64,000 bases of DNA, taken from Acidobacteriota bacterium (GTDB lineage: Bacteria; Acidobacteriota; Terriglobia; Bryobacterales; Bryobacteraceae). The position numbers and the translations under genes are program-made. The stretch is taken from contig JAFLBB010000002.1 of the NCBI GenBank assembly GCA_017304135.1, positions 1 through 64,000 of the forward strand, read 5' to 3'. Every line of letters starts with the position of its first letter. Positions within the stretch are counted from its first letter, which is position 1. The notes under the pieces were generated by a model. The model was not told where the DNA came from, made no database searches, and saw only the letters and a list, made by a program, of their open reading frames with translations. Of the stretch, positions 9,226-21,813 are shown piece by piece.

Positions 9226-9548
9226 CGGAGCCTCGGCGGCAGAATGCGCCGCCGGGCCCTGTGCGCTCCGGACTGTACCCCGTGGGCTTGCTCGCGCGCA
9301 CATCGGAGCTTCGGCGGCAGAATGCGCCGCCGGGCCCTGTGCGCTCCGGACTGTACCCCGGCACTTCGGAGCCTCGGCGGCAGAATGCGCCGCCGGGCCC
9401 TGTGCGCTCCGGACTGTACCCCGTGGGCTTGCTCGCGCGCACATCGGGGCTTCGGCGGCAGAATGCGCCGCCGGGCCCTGTGCGCTCCGGACTGTACCCC
9501 GGCACTTCGGAGCTTCGGCGGCAGAATGCGCCGCCGGGCCCTGTGCGT
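9226..9548. repeat. Higher-order array of five REP-like hairpin repeats (57-bp unit, 141-bp period)
   Basis: Five near-identical copies of a 57-bp unit start at 9226, 9304, 9367, 9445 and 9508; the last is cut off after 41 bp. Copies are joined alternately by a 21-bp linker (9283-9303, 9424-9444) and a 6-bp linker GCACTT (9361-9366, 9502-9507), so the pattern repeats every 141 bp. Each unit holds nested inverted repeats: outer arms CGGAGC and GCTCCG, inner arms GGCGGC and GCCGCC around AGAATGC, and a GGGCCC palindrome. Copy 4 has CGGGGC in place of CGGAGC. The array sits between convergent genes ending at 9210 and 9662, the usual place for REP/BIME elements. Open frames read through it on both strands but are repeat artefacts. 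Confidence 0.88.
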
Positions 9549-9661
9549 TGGGGACCGTTTGATGGTGGGAGAGTGGGCTTGTGGGCTTGCGGCGTCCTGA
9601 ACGGAAAGCGCCCGGGGATCCGTGGATCACCGGGCGCACCGTCTGAATGGAGGAGTTGTCT

Positions 9662-11107
9662 TCAGACGATCTCTTTGATGACCGAGCCCTGGATTTCGGT
9701 CAAGCGTTCCTTGCGGCCCTGGTGGAGGAAGCTGAGGGCGTCCTGGTTGAGGCCAAGCTGGTTGAGGATGGTGGTGTGGATGTCGCGGAAGTGGTAGGGC
9801 TTCTCGACGGCCTTGAGGCCGATGTCATCGGTGGCGCCGACGACTTGCCCGCCTTTGATGCCGCCGCCGGCCATCCACATGGTGAAACCGTAGTTGTGAT
9901 GGTCGCGGCCCTTGCCGCCCTGAGCCTCGGGTGAGCGGCCGAATTCCCCGCCCCAAACGACGAGAGTAGAGTCGAGGAGGCCGCGGCGCTTCAGGTCTTG
10001 AATGAGCGCGGCACAGGGCTGGTCAGCCTGGGCGGCCATGCGGATGTGGTTTTCCTCGATGTCCTCATGGGCATCCCACTGCAGGTTGCCGGGGCCGCCG
10101 CCGTGGACGACGGTGACGAAGCGGACTCCCTTTTCGACGAGCCGGCGGGCGAGCAGGCAGCGGCGGCCGTAGTCGTCGGTGGCGTCCTTGCCGACGCCGT
10201 AGAGGTCGAGGGTTTCCTGCGACTCCTTGGCGATGTCGAAGACTTCGGGGGCTTCGGTCTGCATGCGGAAGGCGAGGTCGTAGGAGTTCATGCGGGCGCG
10301 GAACTCGTCGTCTTCGGCTTCGACGGTGGCCTTGAGGTTGGCCTCATTCAGCTTGCGGATGAGCTCGACGGTGTTGCGGCGTTTGTCGAGTTGGACGCCG
10401 GGGGGGAGGTCGAGGTTGAGGATGGGCTTCTTGCCGGCGCGGAGCATGGTGGGCTGGTAGACGGCGGGGAGGAAGCCGTGCATGTACATGGGCTGGCCGC
10501 CTTCGAGGGCGCCATCGGGGTCGGGCGAGACGATGTAGGCGGGCAGCGAGTTGCTTTCCGAACCGAGGCCGTAGACGGCCCAGGAGCCCATGCTGGGGAA
10601 GCCGGGGATGATGCGGCCGGAGAAGAGCTGATACTGGGCGGCGGAGTGGACGACCATGTCGCCGTGGCAGGAGCGGATGATGGCGAGATCGTCGATGACC
10701 TTGGCGGTGTGGGGGAGGAGGTCACTGACCTCAATGCCGTTCTTGCCGTGCTTCTGGAAGGTGCGCTTGGTGCCGAGGATCCTGGCGTTGTTGGTGACGA
10801 ACTGGTATTTGACCTCGCCGAATTCCTTGGGGCGGGTCTGGCCGTCGAGCTTGTTGAGGAGCGGTTTGGGGTCAAACGTTTCGAGGTGGGAAGGGCCGCC
10901 GGCCATGAAGAGGAAGATCACGGACTTCGCTTTGGCGGCGAAGTGAGGCGGGCGGGGGGCGAGCGGGTTGGCGTGCGGGTTCGTGGTGGAGGCGGCGCGC
11001 AGTTTCTCTTCGAAGAGCATCTGGGTGAAGGCGAGCGAGCCCATGCCACAGAAGGCGTCGGTGAGGAACTCCCGGCGGGAACGGGTGAAGCGGATGTGTT
11101 CAGACAT
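9662..11107 (-). CDS. DUF1501 protein, twin-arginine-type signal
   Basis: A 481-residue exported protein of the DUF1501 (sulfatase-like, alkaline-phosphatase fold) family. The frame is open upstream, but the ATG at 11107 gives a good twin-arginine signal (SRREFLTDAFCGMGSLAF). Family landmarks are KSVIFLFMAGGPSHLETFDPK, VVWGGEFGRSPEAQGGKGRD and MWMAGGGIKGGQVVG. The role of these proteins is not established; they occur almost always beside DUF1549/DUF1553 proteins, as here. The partner gene lies immediately upstream (stop at 11116, 8 bp away), so the pair is one operon. A homologous pair is at 33175-37067. Confidence 0.9.
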   Translation of the reverse strand: MSEHIRFTRSRREFLTDAFCGMGSLAFTQMLFEEKLRAASTTNPHANPLAPRPPHFAAKAKSVIFLFMAGGPSHLETFDPKPLLNKLDGQTRPKEFGEVKYQFVTNNARILGTKRTFQKHGKNGIEVSDLLPHTAKVIDDLAIIRSCHGDMVVHSAAQYQLFSGRIIPGFPSMGSWAVYGLGSESNSLPAYIVSPDPDGALEGGQPMYMHGFLPAVYQPTMLRAGKKPILNLDLPPGVQLDKRRNTVELIRKLNEANLKATVEAEDDEFRARMNSYDLAFRMQTEAPEVFDIAKESQETLDLYGVGKDATDDYGRRCLLARRLVEKGVRFVTVVHGGGPGNLQWDAHEDIEENHIRMAAQADQPCAALIQDLKRRGLLDSTLVVWGGEFGRSPEAQGGKGRDHHNYGFTMWMAGGGIKGGQVVGATDDIGLKAVEKPYHFRDIHTTILNQLGLNQDALSFLHQGRKERLTEIQGSVIKEIV

Positions 11108-11115
11108 GGGGGCTC

Positions 11116-13110
<1,995 letters not shown>

Positions 13111-13202
13111 GAGGGGAAGACTCCTCTTCAACGTTGTTCAGTTGGCTGGTATTATATCGCCGCCGGGAACCAAAATGTTACACGGGTTACGCGGGCAGAT
13201 GG

Positions 13203-13230
13203 GCCGCCCGGCTGGCTGAGGCCGGGCGGC
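13203..13230 (-). terminator. Strong hairpin after the minus-strand TonB receptor gene
   Basis: A perfect 10-bp inverted repeat, GCCGCCCGGC (13203-13212) and GCCGGGCGGC (13221-13230), around an 8-base loop. It lies 20 bp beyond the stop of the gene at 13251-16574 and upstream of the DUF1549/DUF1553 gene. There is no T run on the transcript side, so it may be a weak or factor-dependent terminator or an mRNA-protecting structure. Confidence 0.5.
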
Positions 13231-13250
13231 GGCGGAATTGGATCAGCCGG

Positions 13251-16200
13251 CTACCACTCAAAGCGGCCGACGATGATGTGGTGCATGCGGGCGGTGCCGA
13301 TATCGGAGAAGCTGCCGCGCCCGATGCCATTGAAGCGGCCGAACTGGGCCAGCGAATTGACGTTGTAGCTGGCGCCGGGGTCGGCCAACTGCGGCTGCTT
13401 GGTCGGGTTGTTCACATCCCAGCGCACGCTAAAGCGGAAACGCTCTTTGATGGGGAACACCTTGGAGAGCGAGAGCTGGGTCCATCGCATGCCGGGGGAT
13501 TCGACGATGTTGCGGCCGATCATACCTGCGGCGGAGAACTGGGGAGCGTAGCCGAAGGCGCCGAGGTTGAAGTAGTTGTTCTGTGCGGCGAGCGGGAAAC
13601 GGCTGCCGAGCGAGTAGTCGCCGACGGTCATCTGTTCGGCGGGCAGCAGGGCGACGGGGCGGACCTGGCCGGGGAGGTAGCGGGGGCCGCCGGCGGCGGT
13701 GATGTTGACGGGCGGGCCGCTTTGGAAGGTCTGGGTCCAGGCGAAGTCCCAGTTGCCGAGGATATGGTTGGAGATGCCGCCGCCGTTCATCATCTTGCGG
13801 CCTTTGCCGAAGGGGAGTTCGTAGGTGAAGACGCTGACGAAGCGGTGGCGGATGTCGTAGCTGGCGCGGGCCTTTTCGAGGTCGCGGTTGTAGAAGGTGA
13901 TGCCGGAGCGGCCGCCGTCGTCGTCGCCGTCGTTGAGGGTTTTGCCGAGTTGGTAGAAGGCGTTGAGCGTCATGCCCTGGGCGTAGCGGCGTTCAAAGCG
14001 GAGTGTGCCGCTGTGGTGGGAGTTGTGGCCGTAGTTGGAGTAGTGTTGGATGGCTCCGAACTGGGTGTAGGGCTTGTAGTTTTGCGTGGCGGCGAAGACC
14101 TGGTTGAGGACGGCGGTGTCGTTGGAGATGTTGAGGGGAACGACGTTCATGTCCCAGTTGTTGAGCAGGCCGACGCCGGAGGAGCCCTGGTATTGGACGT
14201 CCATGAGCCAGCTTCCGCTGAGCTGCGTTTGGAATCCGGCCGACCACATGGCGACGTAGGGGAGGCGCATATTGGGGTCGTAGAAGGAGATGTTGCGGCC
14301 TCCGAAGTTGGTGCCCTGGAAGGGGACGCTGCCGTCGGCGGCGGTGGTGAAGCGGATGGAGCCGGGGCCTTGTGAGAGGAGGAAGGCGTGGCTGGGATTG
14401 CCGGGGGCGGCCTGGACGTTGGCGGTGGCGACGTACTCCTCGAAGTTCTGGCCGACGCCGTTGGTGAAGAGATCGACTGAATACATGCCGAAGCTGGTGC
14501 GGAAGACGGTGCGGGGGTGGAGGTTCCAGGCGAGGCCGAAGCGGGGCTGGAAGTTGTTCAGGTCGCGTTTGGCGAGGAGGCCCTTGCCGTGAATGATGGC
14601 GCCGCGGCGGCCGGTGAGCGGATCGGTGGCGTTGGGATCGAACTGGGCCTGCTGGCCGTACTTAGTGGAGAAGGGCGATTCGTAGCTCCAGCGGACGCCG
14701 AGTTCGATTGTCATGTTGCGGCGGGGACGCCAGGTGGTTTGGGCATACCAGGCGTGGGACCACCAGCGGGGAAGCCAGGTGGCCTGGTTCTGGTTGAAGA
14801 TGCCTTGGCCGACGGTGCCGAGCAAGAAACTGGCGAAGGCGTTGCCGGTGTTGGGGGTGAAGGGCAGCTCGGTGCCGGCCATGCGGTATTGGCCGGAGGG
14901 GAGGGTTTGGGTGAGGGAGTTGTAGCGGGTGCGGAGGAGTTCGTAGCCGAACTTGAGCGTGTGTTTGCCGGCGACCTTGGTGAGGTTTTCCTGGAGGGTG
15001 AAGTCTTCGGCGATGTCGCGCGAACGGCCGCCTGGCCCAAGGCCATAGAAGAGTCCGCCGCCGGAGTTCTGGAAGGCGGGGAAGGTTTCGTTGGAGACGC
15101 CGGGGATGCCGAGTTTGCCGGCGAAGTCGGCGCCGAAGCTTTCGGGGACGGCGGAGAAGGCGCGGCGGTTGAAGCCGAGGCGGGCCTCGTTGATCATAGT
15201 TGGGCTGAAGGTGTAGGTATCGGAGATGACGACGTTGCGTTGGTCGAGGGGTTTGACGTAGACGCTGCCGTAGAGGACCTCGGTGAGCTCGCGCACGGGG
15301 CGCTCTTCGCTGCGGTGGCGGACCTGGGAATAGCGGCCGAAGATCTTGTGATTGATGCTGAAGGAGTGATCGATTTTGGCGTCGTAGCGTTGGAAGTCGT
15401 ACGCGCCGCCGGCGTTATAGGTGAGGTTGTTGACGGGTCCGGTGGGCTGGATGGTGCCGGGGTCACTCTGCTCTTTCCATGGCTTGAGGGCGATGACGTT
15501 TTTGGAGACGGCGTTGAAAAGTGATGTGGGGATCTGGTTTCCGGGGAAGGGGTCGCGGGTCCAGGTGGCGCCGTTTTGGCGGGTGGTGAAGGGGTTATAG
15601 ATGGGCAGGCCGCGGCCGCCGAAGTTGAAGTTGCCGGCGTACATCTCGGGGCTGGGGACGGTGACGACGACGGTTTCGCTCACCTTTTCGTAGTGCTGCT
15701 GGAAGCCGGCGAACCAGAAGGTCTTGTTCTTGATGATGGGGCCGGAGGCGGTGACGCCCCATTCGTGATAGGTGAACTGGCCGGTGCGGGGGAGCTGTTC
15801 GAGGTAGGCGCGGTGGATGAGCTTGCCGTTGGTGTATCGGTCTTCGATGGAGCCATGGAACTGGTTGCCGCCGCCCTTGAAGACGAGGCTGAGCTGGCCG
15901 CCGGCGGAGTGGCCGAACTCGGCGGGGGTGCCGGTGGTCCACATTTTGAACTCCTGGATGGAGTCAAGTGAGGCGATCATGGTGCGCTGGTAGTCGCCGA
16001 CCTGGCCGACGGCGGGTTCCTTGCCGCCGACGCCGTCCATGGTGTAGCCGATGGCGCGCTGGCGCTGGCCGACGGCGTGCTGGCCGTTGATGTTGGTCAT
16101 GCCGGGCATGTAGAGCAGGACGCGGTGGACGAACTTCTGCATGACGGGGAGCTTTTCCACAACCTCGCCATCGAGTACCTGGCCTGAGCCGGCGGTTTCG

Positions 16201-16574
16201 GTTTCGAGCAGAGGTGGAGTGCCTTCGACCTTGATCGACTCGCTGACGTTGCCGATTTCCAACTGGATGTCGATGCGTGGCGACTCGCTGACGCGGAGAA
16301 CGACGCCGGAGCGGAGGACGCTCTTGAAGCCGGAGGCTTCGACGCGCAGTTCGTAGGGGCCGGAGCGGAGGTTGGGCAGGTAGTAGGCGCCCTCGGAGGT
16401 AGTGGTGGATTCGTAGAGGAAGGATGTATCGGTGTTGCGCGCCGAGACTTTAGCGCCGGGAACGATGGCGCCGCTGGTGTCGGTGACGGTACCGACGATG
16501 GTGGCTGTGCCGGTGCTCTGCGCGAGGAGCGCGGGAGCGCAGACGAGGGCCAGGAAGAAACAACGGAGTCGCAT
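13251..16574 (-). CDS. TonB-dependent receptor, Oar-like, with N-terminal carboxypeptidase-regulatory domain
   Basis: A 1107-residue outer-membrane receptor of the same architecture as the one at 5770-9210. The ATG at 16574 has AAAGGGG upstream and gives the signal peptide MRLRCFFLALVCAPALLAQ. The regulatory domain follows (ATIVGTVTDTSGAIVPGAKV, GAYYLPNLRSGPYELRVEAS). The plug carries EGTPPLLETETAGSGQVLDG and EFGHSAGGQLSLVFKGGGN. The barrel ends with HHIIVGRFEW, an aromatic C-terminus. Its stop is 119 bp upstream of the DUF1549/DUF1553 - DUF1501 pair on the same strand, so co-function in polymer uptake and breakdown is possible, but the hairpin at 13203-13230 argues for separate transcription. 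Confidence 0.9.
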   Translation of the reverse strand: MRLRCFFLALVCAPALLAQSTGTATIVGTVTDTSGAIVPGAKVSARNTDTSFLYESTTTSEGAYYLPNLRSGPYELRVEASGFKSVLRSGVVLRVSESPRIDIQLEIGNVSESIKVEGTPPLLETETAGSGQVLDGEVVEKLPVMQKFVHRVLLYMPGMTNINGQHAVGQRQRAIGYTMDGVGGKEPAVGQVGDYQRTMIASLDSIQEFKMWTTGTPAEFGHSAGGQLSLVFKGGGNQFHGSIEDRYTNGKLIHRAYLEQLPRTGQFTYHEWGVTASGPIIKNKTFWFAGFQQHYEKVSETVVVTVPSPEMYAGNFNFGGRGLPIYNPFTTRQNGATWTRDPFPGNQIPTSLFNAVSKNVIALKPWKEQSDPGTIQPTGPVNNLTYNAGGAYDFQRYDAKIDHSFSINHKIFGRYSQVRHRSEERPVRELTEVLYGSVYVKPLDQRNVVISDTYTFSPTMINEARLGFNRRAFSAVPESFGADFAGKLGIPGVSNETFPAFQNSGGGLFYGLGPGGRSRDIAEDFTLQENLTKVAGKHTLKFGYELLRTRYNSLTQTLPSGQYRMAGTELPFTPNTGNAFASFLLGTVGQGIFNQNQATWLPRWWSHAWYAQTTWRPRRNMTIELGVRWSYESPFSTKYGQQAQFDPNATDPLTGRRGAIIHGKGLLAKRDLNNFQPRFGLAWNLHPRTVFRTSFGMYSVDLFTNGVGQNFEEYVATANVQAAPGNPSHAFLLSQGPGSIRFTTAADGSVPFQGTNFGGRNISFYDPNMRLPYVAMWSAGFQTQLSGSWLMDVQYQGSSGVGLLNNWDMNVVPLNISNDTAVLNQVFAATQNYKPYTQFGAIQHYSNYGHNSHHSGTLRFERRYAQGMTLNAFYQLGKTLNDGDDDGGRSGITFYNRDLEKARASYDIRHRFVSVFTYELPFGKGRKMMNGGGISNHILGNWDFAWTQTFQSGPPVNITAAGGPRYLPGQVRPVALLPAEQMTVGDYSLGSRFPLAAQNNYFNLGAFGYAPQFSAAGMIGRNIVESPGMRWTQLSLSKVFPIKERFRFSVRWDVNNPTKQPQLADPGASYNVNSLAQFGRFNGIGRGSFSDIGTARMHHIIVGRFEW

Positions 16575-16676
16575 GACTACCCCTTTCACGTGGGGCCGGG
16601 TGAGATCGGCCCTGCTCAACGGTTGGGGATAGTTCTATCGCAAATGCCCGCTTAAGGCAAGGGGTTACCGCTAAAA

Positions 16677-17162
16677 TTAGTGACCTTTAGTGTCCGGTGT
16701 GTGAGCGGGGGCAGGCGGAGCGCCGTGCGCGGGAGCGGCTGTTTCCGCGTGGCCGGCCGCGGGGGCAGGACCGTGAGAGGCCGCACCTTCGCCGTGGGCT
16801 TCCACTCCGGGGGGAGGTGTGGTGTTGAGGATCACCGGTCCTGTGGCGCCCCAGTTTTGGGGCCAGCCCATCATGCCGCGCGAGAGGTAATCGCTGAAGG
16901 TGATAACGAACAGGAACACAAGCCAGAGGAAGCCCACGCCGACGGTGAGCTTGATGAGCGGCGTGTTGTGCTTGACGTGCATAAACCAGAGCACGACGAG
17001 CGAAGCTTTCACGCCGGCGATGGCGAGGGCGACGATGACGTTGGCGCGTCCGAGGTCGACCTTGGCGACGGCGACGGTGAGGAAGGTCAGCGCCATGAGG
17101 GCGCCGAAGATGGTGAAGTACATGCTCTTGGGAGCAATATGGTGTTCGTGGTGTTCGCTCAT
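16677..17162 (-). CDS. coxD: Cytochrome c oxidase subunit IV (CoxD/CyoD-like) with Ala/His/Pro-rich tail
   Basis: A 161-residue membrane protein, last gene of the respiratory operon. It starts at the ATG at 17162 (MSEHHEHHIAPKSMYFTIFG). Three membrane helices follow: FGALMALTFLTVAVAKV, IVALAIAGVKASLVVLWFMH and VGVGFLWLVFLFVITFSDYL; the motif KASLVVLWFMHVKH is characteristic of the prokaryotic subunit IV family. The last 45 or so residues are a low-complexity tail rich in Ala, His, Pro and Gly (EAHGEGAASHGPAPAAGHAE and on), longer than in usual members. Only 5 bp separate it from the stop of coxC. Confidence 0.86.
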   Translation of the reverse strand: MSEHHEHHIAPKSMYFTIFGALMALTFLTVAVAKVDLGRANVIVALAIAGVKASLVVLWFMHVKHNTPLIKLTVGVGFLWLVFLFVITFSDYLSRGMMGWPQNWGATGPVILNTTPPPGVEAHGEGAASHGPAPAAGHAETAAPAHGAPPAPAHTPDTKGH

Positions 17163-17167
17163 GGTAG

Positions 17168-17828
17168 TTACGCGATCAGGTAGAGCATCGGGAAGAGGAA
17201 GATCCACACGATGTCGACAAAGTGCCAGTAAAGGCCCATGATTTCGATGGGGCCGTAGTATTCCGTCGAGTAGGTGTTGTTGTAGGCCTTCCACATGAAG
17301 AAGATGAGCAGGCCGGCGCCGATGATCATGTGGAGGGCGTGCATGCCGGTCATGGCGAAGTACATGGAGAAGTAGATCTGGGCCTGTTCGTTATAGGGCC
17401 CGCCCATGTAGAAGTTGGCGCCGGGGACGAGGTGGTGTTTGAACTTGTCGGAGTACTCAACGACCTTTACGCCGAGGAAGACGTTGCCGAGCATGAAGGT
17501 GGTGAAGAGATAGCCGAGGACGCCCTTGTTGCGGCCGAGCTGGGCGCAGCGGACGGCAAGCGCCATGGTGAGCGAGGAGCCGATGAGGACAACGGTGTTG
17601 AAGGTGCCGAGCGTGACGTCGAGGTGGTGGCTGGCGGCGGCGTAGGCTTCCGGGTACGTGGCCCGGTAGATGGCATAGGCGCAGAAGAGCGCGCCGAAGA
17701 AGAGGATTTCCTGGACCAGGAAGACCCACATGCCGAAGGTGGTGGAGGCGTACTGCTGGTTGAGGTCCTCGAACTGGTGCTGGAAGTTCGGGTTGGCGGG
17801 GTGGGCGGCGCTGTGATCCAGCACTTGA

Positions 17829-17836
<8 letters not shown>
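17168..17836 (-). CDS. coxC: Cytochrome c oxidase subunit III
   Basis: A 222-residue protein with five to six membrane helices, typical of the short bacterial subunit III. Recognisable blocks are [60 protein letters not shown] and [20 protein letters not shown]. The conserved acidic residues in VQE and in HFVD are present. The ATG at 17836 lies inside the end of coxA (8-bp overlap, 17829-17836), so it is translationally coupled to subunit I. Confidence 0.93.
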
Positions 17837-19481
<1,645 letters not shown>

Positions 19482-19483
19482 GG

Positions 19484-20482
19484 TTAGTTGCCTCCCTTCT
19501 TGGCCGCATCAGGCGCGGGAGCGGCGGCGGGGGCCGGCGCGGCGGTCTGTGCGGATTTCGAGAGTGACTTGATGTAGCTGATCACTTGCAGCAGCCCTTC
19601 TTCGGAGATTTGGCCCTGGAAGGTCGGCATTTCGATGGCGTAGCCGGACACAATCTTGGCCGAGGGTTTGAGGACGGATTCGCGGAGGTAGCCTTCGTCG
19701 GCGATGACGCTCATGCCGTTCTGGAGTTTGACAGGCTTGCCGAAGAGGTCGACGAGAGTGGGGCCGCGGCCGGAGTTGTCGGCCTTGTGGCAGGTGGCGC
19801 AGCCGAGGCGGTTGAAGAGGCGTTCGCCGGCCTGCTGCATGGTTTCCCCGCGCACCGAGCCGCTAAGCCAGGCTTCGTAATCGGCCTCTTCCATGACGTA
19901 GACCGAGCCGATCATGCCGGAGTGCTGCGTGCCGCAGTATTCGGCGCAGAAGAGGTGATACTTACCGACCTTGTTGGCTTCAAACCACATGGTGGAGTAT
20001 TGGCCGGGGACGACGTCCTTTTTGATGCGGAAGGCCGGGATGTAGAAGCTGTGGATGACGTCCTCGGTGGTCATGGTGAGCTTCACCGGGCGGTTCAGAG
20101 GGACGTGGAGTTCGTTGATTTCGCGGACGCCGCTGGGGTGCTGGATCTTCCACATCCATTGTTTGCCGACGACGAACATCTCCATGGAGTTGGCCGGCGC
20201 CTGGTAGTTGCGGAAGAAGACGACCGCGCCGCCGACGAACATGGTCATGGCGAGCAGGAAGGGGATGATGGTCCAGGTCAATTCAAGGGCGATGGAGCCG
20301 TGGATGGGCTTGGGCACGTCGGCTTCGCTTTTGCGCTTATAGCGCAGGGCGAAGTAGAGGATGGCCAGCGAGATGCCGACGGCGAAGAACACCGACACCG
20401 CAAGAATATAGAGGTAATTCGCGTCCACCCCGGCGGCGCCGGTGGCGGCGCTATCGGGAAACAGTTGCAAGTCTTTCGGCAT
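19484..20482 (-). CDS. coxB: Cytochrome c oxidase subunit II with fused cytochrome c domain (caa3-type)
   Basis: A 332-residue protein. It has two membrane helices near the N-terminus ([20 protein letters not shown] and [20 protein letters not shown]), then a periplasmic cupredoxin domain. CuA ligands are seen as His in [16 protein letters not shown] and the Cys-Glu-Cys-His-Met set in [14 protein letters not shown]-terminal monohaem cytochrome c domain follows ([11 protein letters not shown], axial Met probably in AIEMPTFQG). The tail is Ala/Pro-rich and ends KKGGN. The ATG at 20482 ([11 protein letters not shown]) is preferred over an upstream in-frame start; it lies 32 bp inside the end of the sco gene. 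Confidence 0.95.
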   Translation of the reverse strand: MPKDLQLFPDSAATGAAGVDANYLYILAVSVFFAVGISLAILYFALRYKRKSEADVPKPIHGSIALELTWTIIPFLLAMTMFVGGAVVFFRNYQAPANSMEMFVVGKQWMWKIQHPSGVREINELHVPLNRPVKLTMTTEDVIHSFYIPAFRIKKDVVPGQYSTMWFEANKVGKYHLFCAEYCGTQHSGMIGSVYVMEEADYEAWLSGSVRGETMQQAGERLFNRLGCATCHKADNSGRGPTLVDLFGKPVKLQNGMSVIADEGYLRESVLKPSAKIVSGYAIEMPTFQGQISEEGLLQVISYIKSLSKSAQTAAPAPAAAPAPDAAKKGGN

Positions 20483-21341
20483 GATGAGTCTTTCTGCGCT
20501 TGTTCTGGATGTAGCAACTAATCCAGAAGGCAATAATCAAGGCGACGGTGCCGCCTCCGGCGAGGCGGAGAAGGGTCATCACGGTCGCGCCGTACTTACC
20601 GGTCGTGGGGTCGTAGTGGTAACAGAAGAGAAGAACCTGGTCGACGGGCGAGCCGATGAGGCCGCGGGAGGCTTCGACCATACCCAGCCGCAGGTCGCGC
20701 GCCGAGAATTCGACGCCGTAGAAGTACTTCGAGATCTTGCCTTCGGGGGTGAGCACCATGAGGCCGCTCGAATGGGCCCACTGCTTGGTCTGCTCGTCCC
20801 AGGCGTATTGGAAGCCGGCGGCGTCGGCGAGGCGCTTCACGTTGGCGGCCGTGCCGGTGAGGAGGTGGGTGCCCTTGGCGATGCCGCCGCGGCGGTAGCG
20901 GGTTTCGAGCTCCTGCATTTTGCGGGAGGCGACGGCGGGGGTTTCGGCTGGGTCGAAGCCGACGGTGATGATGTCGAAGTCGTCGCCGGCGCTGAGGTTG
21001 GGAATGGCGTTGAGGGCGCGCACGAGGCCGTAGAGGGTCATGTTGCAAAGCATGCGGCACTCGTAATAAACGAAGGCGAGGACGACGGGCTTGCCGCGGA
21101 GGAGGCTGCCGAAGGTGCGGCGCCGGCCGCTGGCATCGACCACTTCCGCATCGAGCGGCATCTGCGCGTCGAGCTTCTGTTTGATGGAGACGTCTTTGAG
21201 GGGCTCGGGGAGTTTGCCCTCGGCCGTGGGGATGCCGACCATACCGCCCGTCATCGGGCGCATGGCGGTGGGCGTGCCCGGCTGAGCCGACAAGGTGGCG
21301 GCGGCGAGCAGGGCGGCGGCGATGAGGGTGGCGTTTTTCAT
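20451..21341 (-). CDS. SCO1/SenC-type copper chaperone with C-terminal membrane anchor
   Basis: A 296-residue thioredoxin-fold protein that delivers copper to, or reduces, the CuA site of subunit II. A signal peptide (MKNATLIAAALLAAATLSAQ) is followed by the SCO domain with the copper motif CRMLC (in VYYECRMLCNMTLYG) and a later His (AHSSGLMVLTPEGKIS). A Gly-rich segment (RPMTGGMVGIPTAEG) precedes the domain. Near the C-terminus is a membrane helix (LLRLAGGGTVALIIAFWISC) and then a basic tail, a layout often seen in SCO proteins encoded with ACIII-linked oxidases. It overlaps coxB by 32 bp. Confidence 0.92.
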   Translation of the reverse strand: MKNATLIAAALLAAATLSAQPGTPTAMRPMTGGMVGIPTAEGKLPEPLKDVSIKQKLDAQMPLDAEVVDASGRRRTFGSLLRGKPVVLAFVYYECRMLCNMTLYGLVRALNAIPNLSAGDDFDIITVGFDPAETPAVASRKMQELETRYRRGGIAKGTHLLTGTAANVKRLADAAGFQYAWDEQTKQWAHSSGLMVLTPEGKISKYFYGVEFSARDLRLGMVEASRGLIGSPVDQVLLFCYHYDPTTGKYGATVMTLLRLAGGGTVALIIAFWISCYIQNKRRKTHHAERLATVSR

Positions 21342-21346
21342 GGATG

Positions 21347-21799
21347 TTACCGCGCGGTCTTGGCTGCGGCGGCCGGTTTGGCTGCGGGTGTGCCGGGCTT
21401 CATGGGCGGGATCTCGAACTTGGGGAGTCCCTTTTCGGCGACCAGTTCCATGGCGCGGGCCACGGGGATGCGGACCACTTTGGCCGACTTATCTTCCCAG
21501 GCATAGGTGGTGACAGCGGCCTGTTCCTTGGCGCGGAAGGTTTTCAGGTCCTGCGGTTCGTTCACTTGCAGACGCGCGCCGACGGGGAGCGAGCGCTGGG
21601 CTTCCATGGCCGTGGGGGTAGCGTCACTGGCTTCGTTGTAGCCCTTGAGCAGATGGAACATGCCGTACATGAGGGCGATGGCGGTGAAGGTGATGACAAA
21701 CAGGTAGCTGAGGAATTTCCAGATGGGCGGCGTATGGACGTCGGTGACTTCGTAGCCGGGGTGGCCAGCGGCGTGGTGGTTGGTTTGATGTTCGCTCAT
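21347..21799 (-). CDS. Small single-pass membrane protein of the ACIII-caa3 locus
   Basis: A 150-residue protein between actF and sco. It has a His-rich N-terminus (MSEHQTNHHAAGHPGYEVTD), one membrane helix at about 27-50 (LSYLFVITFTAIALMYGMFH) and a small soluble domain. The soluble part ends in a recognisable block: LQVNEPQDLKTFRAKEQAAV, then TTYAWEDKSAKVVRIPVARA and MELVAEKGLPKF. It finishes with an Ala/Pro/Lys-rich tail. The VRIP..RAMEL..EKGLP pattern looks like one that recurs beside acidobacterial oxidase genes, but I cannot name the family. An extra ACIII subunit, or a clamp between ACIII and the oxidase, is a reasonable guess. Short 14-bp and 5-bp gaps to its neighbours show it is part of the operon. 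Confidence 0.75.
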   Translation of the reverse strand: MSEHQTNHHAAGHPGYEVTDVHTPPIWKFLSYLFVITFTAIALMYGMFHLLKGYNEASDATPTAMEAQRSLPVGARLQVNEPQDLKTFRAKEQAAVTTYAWEDKSAKVVRIPVARAMELVAEKGLPKFEIPPMKPGTPAAKPAAAAKTAR

Positions 21800-21813
21800 G
21801 ATCCTCCCCTTTC

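Noticed and set aside
9226..9548. CRISPR array
   Set aside because: The spacers are identical to each other in two alternating lengths (21 and 6 bp), and no cas genes are present.
9086..9797. Protein-coding frames through the repeat array
   Set aside because: Their translations only mirror the 57-bp unit (for example SPERTGPGGAFCRR repeated) on both strands; no start signal or non-repeat domain is found.
13203..13230. Operator for the DUF1549/DUF1553 gene
   Set aside because: The palindrome is nearer to the stop of the upstream receptor gene and behaves as an RNA hairpin; no support for protein binding.
20451..20482. Longer coxB starting further upstream
   Set aside because: The extra N-terminal residues have no resemblance to subunit II and would increase overlap with the sco gene; the ATG at 20482 gives the expected start.
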